A DNA stretch of 15,028 nt, taken from an uncultured Oscillospiraceae bacterium (GTDB lineage Bacteria > Bacillota > Clostridia > Oscillospirales > Ruminococcaceae). Location: NCBI GenBank assembly GCA_910578255.1, contig CAJTQM010000023.1, positions 1,140 to 16,167 of the forward strand. The letters are read 5' to 3'. The first letter of the stretch is position 1. Each line of letters opens with the position of its first letter. A model generated the notes under the pieces. That model did no database searches. It saw nothing but the letters and a program-made list of their open reading frames with translations, and was not told the origin of the DNA. Positions 6,334 to 12,280 of the stretch are shown one piece after another. Made by a program: the position numbers and the translations under genes.

Positions 6334-6708
6334 TTATTCTTCGCATAAAGCGGCATAGTCGTCCGCGCTCAGAAGATCTTCCATGCCGGAGACATCGGTC
6401 AATTCCGCAATCCAGGCGCCGTAAGGATCCTTGTTGATCGCCTCCGGCGTATCCATAAGTGTCTCGTTCACCTTTGCCACCGTACCGGATACCGGTGCGT
6501 ATACATCGGATACCGATTTAACCGACTCGACATCACACAGTACATCGTCGGCAGAAAAACTGTCCCCAACAGCAGGGAGGTTGACAAAGACCATGCTGTT
6601 TAAATCCTTCTGGGCCTTGTCGGTCAAGCCGATCAGGACAGAACCGTCTCCCAGTTTTTTTACCCAGACATGTTCTTTTGTGTAAAAAAGTTCTTTTGGC
6701 ACGTTCAT
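6334..6708 (-). CDS. gcvH: Glycine cleavage system H protein (lipoyl carrier)
   Basis: The H protein carries the aminomethyl group and reducing equivalents on a swinging lipoyl arm between the P, T and L proteins of the glycine cleavage system. This 124-residue protein is of normal family length. It contains YTKEHVWVKK near the N-terminus, DKAQKDLNSMVFVNLPAVGD, and the lipoylation site CDVESVKSVSDVYAPVSG, where Lys64 is the expected modified residue. NKDPYGAWIAEL near the C-terminus is also family-typical. The reverse-strand leader GGAGTG sits 6-7 bases before the ATG. The gene lies 40 bases after a flavin-reductase-like gene with no terminator between them, and is followed by lplA and lpdA. 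gcvP and gcvT are not in the window. A dedicated redox-relay H-like protein is an alternative, but the motifs look like a genuine H protein. Confidence 0.94.
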   Translation of the reverse strand: MNVPKELFYTKEHVWVKKLGDGSVLIGLTDKAQKDLNSMVFVNLPAVGDSFSADDVLCDVESVKSVSDVYAPVSGTVAKVNETLMDTPEAINKDPYGAWIAELTDVSGMEDLLSADDYAALCEE

Positions 6709-6748
6709 AAAAACACTCCTTTTTTGAAGTTAAAAACGATACGAAACT

Positions 6749-7225
6749 TTACCGAAGTATGTCAGTGACTTCCCCTACATACATGCGGTGCGGCTGCTCC
6801 GTTTGATAATAAGAGGCAATGACTTCCTTAGGCATTTTGTTCGGATCAAGATCCTGCCAATAAATTTTTTTGCAGATCAGCACCGAAGCAGCCTCCTCAA
6901 AGGTCACACCCTGAGAAAGGGATCGGGGTGTGAGGCTTGTTAGTGCTACCTTATTACAGTCCCGCCCGGACTTGCTGCCCAGTATGCCCAGATCCTTTTT
7001 GTACACTTCAGGAAAAAAGCTTATGGTGAAAAACTCGTTTTTTTCCAGAAATTCAAATGTATAGCGAATTGGCTTTACATAGATTGTCGCAACCGGGCGG
7101 CTCCAAAGAGTACCAAGTCCGCCCCAGCTGATGGTCATTGCATTAAAATGATCCAAGGTTCCGGCACTGACCAGCGCCCACTGTTTATCGAAAAGACCAA
7201 ATGCGTCCACTTCAAAATGCTCCAT
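6749..7225 (-). CDS. Flavin reductase-like (FMN-binding split-barrel) protein
   Basis: The 158-residue product resembles the DIM6/NTAB flavin-reductase family of FMN-binding split-barrel proteins. Visible features are an N-terminal strand region with ALVSAGTLDHFNAMTISWGG (about 17-36), GTLWSRPVATIYVKPIRYTF (about 38-57), and FFTISFFPEVYKKDLGILGSKSGRD (split here at about 64-88), a common pattern in small flavoproteins that bind FMN noncovalently. A longer frame opens at 7360, but it crosses the promoter. The ATG at 7225 has AAGGAAGG about 8 bases upstream and starts MEHFEVDAFGLFDKQWALVS. It is first in the leftward unit and shares its promoter with gcvH, lplA and lpdA. The electron donor and acceptor are unknown. 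A link to the dihydrolipoyl module is suggested by context only. Confidence 0.85.
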   Translation of the reverse strand: MEHFEVDAFGLFDKQWALVSAGTLDHFNAMTISWGGLGTLWSRPVATIYVKPIRYTFEFLEKNEFFTISFFPEVYKKDLGILGSKSGRDCNKVALTSLTPRSLSQGVTFEEAASVLICKKIYWQDLDPNKMPKEVIASYYQTEQPHRMYVGEVTDILR

Positions 7226-7264
7226 TACAAAGGCCTTCCTTTCAATTGAACCTTTTTTATTTGC

Positions 7265-7293
7265 AGTATAGCTGAAAAATGGGGTGCTGTCAA
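7265..7293 (-). promoter_or_regulatory. Promoter of the flavoprotein-gcvH-lplA-lpdA unit
   Basis: Reverse-strand TTGACA (7293-7288, perfect), a 17-base spacer and TATACT (7270-7265). Transcription would start near 7258, 33 bases before the ATG at 7225. This is the best housekeeping promoter in the window and is divergent from the one at 7320-7348. No riboswitch-sized leader is available, so glycine riboswitch control, common for gcv genes, is not seen here. Confidence 0.85.
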
Positions 7294-7319
7294 ATCGAAT
7301 TTTGTTGTTTTTTGCGTAA

Positions 7320-7348
7320 TTGTCAAAGAGAAGCGAAACGAGTATGAT
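7320..7348 (+). promoter_or_regulatory. Promoter of the TRIC-GyrI-ispD-ispF unit
   Basis: TTGTCA (7320-7325), a 17-base spacer and TATGAT (7343-7348), each 5 of 6 to consensus. The start would be near 7355, about 29 bases before the TTG start codon at 7384. Its -35 faces away from the leftward promoter with 26 bases between them, so one regulator could act on both. Confidence 0.75.
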
Positions 7349-7383
7349 AAGATTAAACACAAAATAAAAGAGGGTGTTCTGGG

Positions 7384-8049
7384 TTGGAGATTGGAGATAC
7401 TATTGTCTTTTTTGTAGAAATTGTGGGAACGGTGGCTTTTGCCCTATCCGGTTCGGTCATGGCTGTGCAGCGGCGGATGGACATTTTTGGCGTTTTGGTC
7501 TTGGGAGTATGCACCGCAGTCGGCGGCGGGGTGATTCGGGACCTTTTGCTGGGTATTACGCCGCCCAATACTTTTCGAAACCCTGTCTATGCGCTGGTGG
7601 CAGCGCTAGCCTCCGCTTTGATCTTTTTTGTGGGAAAAAGCGAACCGGAAATTATTCTCACCAACCGGATTCAAAATCTGTCACTCTTTAATTTTCTCGA
7701 CGCCATGGGGCTTGGCATTTTCACGGTGATCGGCATTAACACAGCCATCAGCGCCGGATTTGCAGGAAATCGGTTTTTACAGATTTTTGTAGGGGTGACC
7801 ACCGGCGTGGGAGGCGGCATTCTCCGCGATATGCTGGCCGGCGTTACGCCGATTGTGCTGCGCAAGCAGATTTATGCCTCGGCTTCGTTTTTGGGCGCGG
7901 TATTATATGCTTGCTCCTATCCTTTTGTAAACCATTGGGTCGCGATGCTTTTCGGTGCGGCGATTGTTGTAATTGTCCGTATGCTGGCGGCAAAATATCT
8001 TTGGAATCTACCGGTGGCGATCCCGGAAGGATGGCCGGAAGAAAAATAA
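7384..8049 (+). CDS. TRIC-family cation channel (YadS/UPF0126 type)
   Basis: This 221-residue membrane protein has two internally repeated halves, each with three or so membrane segments and a GGG-x2-RD signature: GGGVIRDLLLG (47-57) and GGGILRDMLAG (143-153). Both are followed by a TP-containing loop. This duplication defines the prokaryotic trimeric intracellular cation channel (YadS, formerly UPF0126) family, K+/Na+ conducting in studied members; its physiological role in bacteria is unclear. It starts with TTG (MEIGDTIVFF) after GAGGGTG; no nearby ATG gives a better start. The short hydrophilic tail ends at residue 221, normal for the family. It is first in a rightward unit, 27 bases before the next gene and without a terminator. 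Confidence 0.88.
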   Translation: MEIGDTIVFFVEIVGTVAFALSGSVMAVQRRMDIFGVLVLGVCTAVGGGVIRDLLLGITPPNTFRNPVYALVAALASALIFFVGKSEPEIILTNRIQNLSLFNFLDAMGLGIFTVIGINTAISAGFAGNRFLQIFVGVTTGVGGGILRDMLAGVTPIVLRKQIYASASFLGAVLYACSYPFVNHWVAMLFGAAIVVIVRMLAAKYLWNLPVAIPEGWPEEK

Positions 8050-8076
8050 AAGTCTCTGTTGAAAGGATGAATTGAC

Positions 8077-8709
8077 ATGGAAACACTGGATTACAAAAAA
8101 GCATATAAGGATCTGTATCAGCCCAAAGGTCAACCGGGGATCATTCAGGTGCCGAAAATCTCTTTTGTCGCAGTAAGAGGGCAGGGAGACCCCAACGAGG
8201 AAAACGGCGCTTATGCCCGTGCACTGTCGCTACTGTATGGTATTTCTTTTACCATTAAAATGAGTTATAAAGGGGAAAGAAAAATTGAAGGGTATTTTCC
8301 CTATGTTGTTCCGCCGCTGGAAGGGCTTTGGTGGATGCCGGACGGAAAACCCGGCATAGACTATAGCCGCAAATCCGATTTTTGCTGGATTTCCATGATC
8401 CGTCTTCCGGAATTTGTCGATCAAGAGATTTTTGCTTGGGCAAAAGAAGCGGCGGCCCAAAAGAAAAAGATTGACACCAGTCCGGCGGAACTGTTTTGCT
8501 GGGAGGAGGGGCTTTGCGTACAGGCAATGCATGTTGGCTCTTATAACGACGAGCCTGCAACGATTGCCCGAATGACAGACTTTGTCATGGAAAACGGTTA
8601 CAAAGAAGATTTTTCCCCAAACCGGTTCCATCATGAAATTTATTTAAGCGATCCAAGAAAAACTGCTCCGGAAAAATGCAAAACAATCATCCGGCATCCG
8701 ATAAAATAA
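8077..8709 (+). CDS. GyrI-like domain protein
   Basis: The 210-residue soluble protein resembles the GyrI-like (SbmC/effector-binding) family, which folds like the ligand-binding half of some AraC/MerR regulators and binds hydrophobic small molecules or toxins. Suggestive features are the opening KKAYKDLYQPKGQPGIIQVP, then FVAVRGQGDPNEENGAYARA, a mid-region GYFPYVVPPLEGLWWMP, the aromatic stretch SDFCWISMIRLPEF, the family-typical VQAMHVGSYNDEPATIARM, and HHEIYLSDPRKTAPEKCKTI near the end. No DNA-binding domain or membrane segment is present, so it would act alone as a binding protein or enzyme. The ATG follows AAAGGATG. It sits between the channel gene and ispD with no terminator, so co-transcription is likely, though a functional link to either is not evident. 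Confidence 0.82.
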   Translation: METLDYKKAYKDLYQPKGQPGIIQVPKISFVAVRGQGDPNEENGAYARALSLLYGISFTIKMSYKGERKIEGYFPYVVPPLEGLWWMPDGKPGIDYSRKSDFCWISMIRLPEFVDQEIFAWAKEAAAQKKKIDTSPAELFCWEEGLCVQAMHVGSYNDEPATIARMTDFVMENGYKEDFSPNRFHHEIYLSDPRKTAPEKCKTIIRHPIK

Positions 8710-8742
8710 TACAGTGGTAAGGCAAAACCTTTATTGCGAATC

Positions 8743-8750
8743 GGGGGAGG
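8743..8750 (+). promoter_or_regulatory. Ribosome binding site deciding the ispD start
   Basis: GGGGGAGG abuts an ATG at 8751 and lies 6 bases before the in-frame ATG at 8757. Spacing makes 8757 the functional start and shortens IspD by two residues. Confidence 0.65.
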
Positions 8751-8756
8751 ATGCAT

Positions 8757-9506
8757 ATGTTTTCTGGAAAAAGAAGAAAAACAGAAACAGCGGATACGTC
8801 CGCTATTGTGGTGGCGGCCGGAAACGCTTCGAGAATGGGTGGGCTGGACAAACAGTTTCTTTGTATCGGCGGCATTCCGGTTCTGATTCGCAGCCTGCAA
8901 AAATTTGAAACTTGCCCTTCTGTTTGCGAAGTGGTTGTGGTGACAAAAGAAGAGTCGATCCCGCTTTTGCACCAGTTAACCGTGGAGTATCAGCTGCAAA
9001 AAATCCGGACCATTGTAACCGGTGGAAAGACGCGGCAGCAATCGGTGGAAAAGGGATTACGAGAAATCAGCGCCCAAAGCCGGCTTGTGGCGATTCACGA
9101 CGGCGCTCGTCCCTTCGTCCGGCCGGAGGATATCGAAGCATGCATCGCGTTGGCCAGGGAAACCGGCGCGGCAACTTTGGGGGTTCCGGTAAAGGATACA
9201 ATCAAGCAGATTGACGGTAATGGAAAGATTATCGCCACGCCGGATCGCCAATCTTTATACTTAACCCAGACGCCGCAGGTGTTTTTTGCCGCTGATTACA
9301 AAAAAGCAATGGAAAAAGCCCTTGCCTTGGCGCAAGATTTTACCGACGACTGCCAGCTTTTAGAAAATCTAGGCATACCGGTTCGGATGGTCAAGGGCTC
9401 TTACAGCAATATCAAAATTACCACGCCGGAGGATTTGGCGATTGCCGCAGGGCTTTTAAGCTGCCAAAGCGGATGGGAAGAAGAGGTAGAATCATGTTTC
9501 GAATAG
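8757..9506 (+). CDS. ispD: 2-C-methyl-D-erythritol 4-phosphate cytidylyltransferase
   Basis: IspD joins MEP to CTP, giving CDP-methylerythritol in the non-mevalonate isoprenoid pathway. The 249-residue protein has the nucleotide-binding loop AIVVAAGNASRMGGLDKQF (16-34), with the catalytic lysine expected at about 32. It also has TGGKTRQQSVEKGL (88-101), VAIHDGARPFV (111-121, metal-binding Asp115) and TQTPQVF. The extra basic N-terminal residues (FSGKRRKTE) before the domain are unremarkable. Forty-seven bases separate it from the GyrI-like gene, with no terminator and no good promoter seen. Its last 13 bases overlap ispF, so the two are tightly coupled. Fused IspDF proteins exist in other bacteria; here they are separate. 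Confidence 0.95.
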   Translation: MFSGKRRKTETADTSAIVVAAGNASRMGGLDKQFLCIGGIPVLIRSLQKFETCPSVCEVVVVTKEESIPLLHQLTVEYQLQKIRTIVTGGKTRQQSVEKGLREISAQSRLVAIHDGARPFVRPEDIEACIALARETGAATLGVPVKDTIKQIDGNGKIIATPDRQSLYLTQTPQVFFAADYKKAMEKALALAQDFTDDCQLLENLGIPVRMVKGSYSNIKITTPEDLAIAAGLLSCQSGWEEEVESCFE

Positions 9507-9973
9507 GACACGGCTATGATGTGCACCGATTTGCAAAAGAAAGAAAATGTATCATCGGCGGGGTGGAAATCCCTTTTGAATTGGGACTGCTGGGTCATTC
9601 GGACGCAGATGTTTTACTACACGCCATTATGGACGCTTTGTTGGGCGCGGCGGCTTTAGGAGATATTGGCAAGCATTTTCCGGAAAGCGATCCGGCTTAC
9701 GCCGGGGCGAACAGTTTAAAGCTTTTGGCAGCAGTAGTCCAACTCCTTCAAAAAAAGGGGTTTGGAGTGGAAAATATCGACAGTACGGTGATTGCCCAGC
9801 GTCCCAAGTTGGCCGAGTATATACCAAAGATGCGGGAAAAAATCGCCGGCGCCTGCCAAATAGAGATTGGCCAGGTAAGTGTGAAGGCGACGACAGAAGA
9901 AGGACTGGGTTTTACCGGAATCATGGAAGGAATTTCCTCTCATGCGGTGTGTTTATTAAAAAAGGATGCGTAA
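9494..9973 (+). CDS. ispF: 2-C-methyl-D-erythritol 2,4-cyclodiphosphate synthase
   Basis: IspF closes the cyclodiphosphate ring, releasing CMP, two steps after IspD. The 159-residue sequence opens MFRIGHGYDVHRF with zinc ligands Asp9 and His11, and His43 in GLLGHSDADVLLHAIMDALL. It continues with ALGDIGKHFPESDP, STVIAQRPKLAEY and the substrate-binding KATTEEGLGFTG. Length is standard. A frame from 9473 exists, but the ATG at 9494, with AAGAGG seven bases upstream, gives the family N-terminus and overlaps ispD in another frame. No GC-rich terminator follows. A weak all-AT hairpin (9982-9999) with a T-run might end some transcripts before the cdaA promoter. Confidence 0.96.
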   Translation: MFRIGHGYDVHRFAKERKCIIGGVEIPFELGLLGHSDADVLLHAIMDALLGAAALGDIGKHFPESDPAYAGANSLKLLAAVVQLLQKKGFGVENIDSTVIAQRPKLAEYIPKMREKIAGACQIEIGQVSVKATTEEGLGFTGIMEGISSHAVCLLKKDA

Positions 9974-10010
9974 GAAACATAAGAAAAATTGTTTTTTCTG
10001 AAAACAGGCG

Positions 10011-10038
10011 TTGAATTCATCGCAGGATGTGATAAAAT
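10011..10038 (+). promoter_or_regulatory. Promoter of cdaA-cdaR
   Basis: TTGAAT (10011-10016), a 16-base spacer and TAAAAT (10033-10038), with TGA immediately before the -10 giving an extended TGn element. Transcription would start near 10045, 40 bases before the GTG start. This uncouples cyclic di-AMP synthesis from the isoprenoid genes upstream. Confidence 0.65.
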
Positions 10039-10070
10039 AGATTTGTATCCGCGCATCGTTTTGGACAGTC

Positions 10071-10077
10071 AGGGGGG
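10071..10077 (+). promoter_or_regulatory. Ribosome binding site fixing the cdaA GTG start
   Basis: AGGGGGG lies 7 bases before GTG at 10085. The longer frame from 9989 lacks such a site and starts upstream of the promoter, so it is not the real start. Confidence 0.65.
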
Positions 10078-10084
10078 AATACGC

Positions 10085-10945
10085 GTGATTAGCTTTTCCG
10101 AAGCATGGATCAATTTGGTAAACGTTTTAAAAAGCTTTCGGCCAACCGACGTTCTGGATATTCTGATTACTTCGTTTTTGGTGTATAAATTGATCACCTG
10201 GGCCAAGGTTACCAGAACCGGTCAGCTGGTAAAAGGATTGCTGGCATTGGTCATCGCTTATTTTTTGGCGGATTGGATGCAGCTGCAAACCATGAAATAT
10301 ACAATGCAGTATCTATTTTCCAACGGACTGATCCTGCTGGCGGTTATTTTTCAGCCGGAGTTGCGCACTGCCTTAGAGCGAGTTGGCCGCAGCCGGATTT
10401 CAAAGCTGGATCTTTTTTCCCATCAGGAGGAAAAATCTGTGGATCAGCAGTGGAAGACCGCGATTTCTGCCATCTGCGAGGCCGCACCGATTCTTTCCAG
10501 GCAGAAAACTGGCGCTTTGATGGTCATAGAGCGCAAATCTCGATTGGGTGAGATTATCAAAACTGGCACGGTGATTGATTCGGTCCCAAGCATGGAGCTG
10601 ATTGGAAATATCTTTTTTCATAACTCCCCTTTGCACGACGGTGCAATGATCCTGCGGGATGGAAAGCTATACGCGGCCGGATGCTTTTTGCCCCTTTCGG
10701 ATAATTACGATATCAGCAAGCAGCTGGGTACCCGCCACCGGGCCGCGCTGGGGATGAGCGAAAATTCCGACGCGCTGGTGATCGTCGTATCCGAAGAAAA
10801 CGGCGTGATCTCTGTAGCGCTGGAAGGAAAGCTTACCCGCGGCTATGATGCAGAGATGCTGCGTGAACTTTTGGAAAAAACGCTTCTGCCTGAGAAAAAG
10901 GCAGAAGATAAAAAGCCAGGGTTTTGGAGGGCGATTACAAAATGA
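10085..10945 (+). CDS. cdaA: Membrane-bound diadenylate cyclase
   Basis: CdaA makes cyclic di-AMP from two ATP, a messenger controlling potassium, osmolyte and wall homeostasis in Firmicutes. The 286-residue protein has three membrane segments (about 23-40, 48-65 and 76-90), a short linker and a DAC domain. The domain carries the catalytic HNSPLHDGAMIL (DGA at 175-177) and LGTRHRAALGMSE (RHR at 207-209), both fully conserved. The start is GTG, with the initiator in VISFSEAWINLVNVLKSF. Length matches CdaA/DacA of related bacteria. The stop overlaps the cdaR ATG as ATGA, the expected partnership with a YbbR-domain regulator. The lysine-rich C-terminal tail after about residue 270 is usual. The gene may also be called dacA. 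Confidence 0.96.
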   Translation: MISFSEAWINLVNVLKSFRPTDVLDILITSFLVYKLITWAKVTRTGQLVKGLLALVIAYFLADWMQLQTMKYTMQYLFSNGLILLAVIFQPELRTALERVGRSRISKLDLFSHQEEKSVDQQWKTAISAICEAAPILSRQKTGALMVIERKSRLGEIIKTGTVIDSVPSMELIGNIFFHNSPLHDGAMILRDGKLYAAGCFLPLSDNYDISKQLGTRHRAALGMSENSDALVIVVSEENGVISVALEGKLTRGYDAEMLRELLEKTLLPEKKAEDKKPGFWRAITK

Positions 10946-12207
10946 AAAATCCAAAATTCCATCTGGAGTCCCTTTGGCAAAATAATACCTTTTTTAAGGT
11001 GATTTCTGTACTCATCGCCTGCATTATCTGGGTTGTGGTGGCGATGAATATGAAAACCGATATTCCACGGGAGATAAAAGAGGTCCCTGTGGCAATGGAC
11101 AATCAGACCTCCTTTATCACACGGATGGGACTCACCACCATCGGGGAAGAAAACTTGTTTGTAGATGTGACGATTGAAGGACAGCGGCTGGTTGTGGGCA
11201 GCATTAAACCGGAGGATATTGCTGTGTCAGTTGATCTGACTTCGGTCAATGGTGCGGGTAATTTTTCTTTGCCATTAGTTGCGGAAAATGTATCCGGCAA
11301 AAATTTTACCATTTCGTCGATTTCTCCGTCTACTGTGAATCTGAAATTTGACCGAATGGTCACGAAAAAATTCGGTCTGGATCTGCAGATAGAAGGACTG
11401 ACCGTTCCGGAAGAAGGGTATCTGATGGAGGAAGCGGTGATTAGCCCAGCTGAAATATCTGTTACCGGGCCTGATACCGATATTGCGAAAATTTCCAAAT
11501 GCGTTGTGCCGGTGGACCATGAAGGGAGCCTTACCAAAACCACTGTATTTCCCAGCGACATTCTTCTTTTGGATAAAGACGGAAACGAAATTGATACATC
11601 AGGTTTAACCACGGATGTAAAGCAGGCGGAGGTTACCATTCCTATTTTGAAAACGGTAGACCTGCCGGTAAAGGTAGATTTTTTGAATGTTCCTGCCAGT
11701 TTGAATTTGGAAAATTTAAAGTATACGGTATCCAACGAAACGATTACCGTTGCGGGCACAGCGGACGAAATTGACAAATACAGCGAAATTCTTTTGGGCT
11801 ATATTGATTTTAAAACATTGGATCTAGAAAGCAGCTATACGTTTGACGTGGAATTGCCGGAAGATTTCATCAATGTGGCCCATACCGAAACAATAGCCGT
11901 CAACTTTGACTGGACCGGCATGGAGGCAAAGGAATTTACCGTCACCAAGCTTTCCTTAATCAATGAGCCCGCCGGTTATGATGCGAAGCTTCTTACCAAC
12001 CGAATTGCCAAGGTGAAGGTGATTGGTCCTGCGGATGTTTTAGAGACACTGACGTCTGATGATTTGGTTGCACAGATTGACCTAAGCAAGCGTTCGGTAG
12101 AGACCGGGCAGTTTAGAACGGCCGTATCCATTTCGGCACCGTTAAAAGATCTTGTCTGGGCGGTGGGAGATTATACTGCCGTTGTGGTGATCAGCGAAAA
12201 AGATTGA
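10942..12207 (+). CDS. cdaR: YbbR-domain protein, CdaA regulator
   Basis: CdaR is a membrane-anchored protein whose extracytoplasmic YbbR repeats modulate CdaA activity. The 421-residue product has a short cytoplasmic lead, one membrane segment (about 16-36, FFKVISVLIACIIWVVVAMN), and four YbbR-like repeats filling the rest. Repeat boundaries are roughly residues 40-145, 146-240, 241-330 and 331-421, each rich in short beta strands with a V-x-V-x-G or ITV-x-G core (for example ISVTGPDTDI, ITVAGTADEI, VKVIGPADVL). Sequence identity between repeats is low, as normal for the family. The ATG at 10942 overlaps the cdaA stop; GGAGG lies 11 bases upstream. In B. subtilis and many Firmicutes glmM follows; here a terminator and an unrelated oxidoreductase follow instead. 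Confidence 0.93.
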   Translation: MKNPKFHLESLWQNNTFFKVISVLIACIIWVVVAMNMKTDIPREIKEVPVAMDNQTSFITRMGLTTIGEENLFVDVTIEGQRLVVGSIKPEDIAVSVDLTSVNGAGNFSLPLVAENVSGKNFTISSISPSTVNLKFDRMVTKKFGLDLQIEGLTVPEEGYLMEEAVISPAEISVTGPDTDIAKISKCVVPVDHEGSLTKTTVFPSDILLLDKDGNEIDTSGLTTDVKQAEVTIPILKTVDLPVKVDFLNVPASLNLENLKYTVSNETITVAGTADEIDKYSEILLGYIDFKTLDLESSYTFDVELPEDFINVAHTETIAVNFDWTGMEAKEFTVTKLSLINEPAGYDAKLLTNRIAKVKVIGPADVLETLTSDDLVAQIDLSKRSVETGQFRTAVSISAPLKDLVWAVGDYTAVVVISEKD

Positions 12208-12221
12208 TTTTTTCATTTTCG

Positions 12222-12260
12222 AAAAACGTTTGGGCAAAATCCTTGCTCAAACGTTTTTTT
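12222..12260 (+). terminator. Intrinsic terminator after cdaR
   Basis: AAAAACGTTTG (12222-12232) pairs with CAAACGTTTTT (from 12248), continuing inward through a G-T wobble to GCAA/TTGC around AATCC, with the 3' arm running into seven T. It lies 15 bases past the cdaR stop and only 20 bases before the next start codon. Confidence 0.9.
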
Positions 12261-12280
12261 AAAGAAAGGCGGTGGGAAAC

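Noticed and set aside
5241..6356. Longer 371-residue form of LplA
   Set aside because: The extra 32 residues overlap gcvH, lack a ribosome binding site and are not like the family N-terminus; the ATG at 6260 has a clear GGGAGG.
9982..9999. AGAAAAA/TTTTTCT hairpin after ispF as a terminator
   Set aside because: All but one pair are A-T and the loop is four bases, too weak to call; noted only as a possible partial terminator.
10962..10982. CCCTTTGGCA near the start of cdaR as a second copy of the prfB hairpin arm
   Set aside because: Only ten bases match, it is inside coding sequence and no complementary arm is nearby, so it is probably chance.
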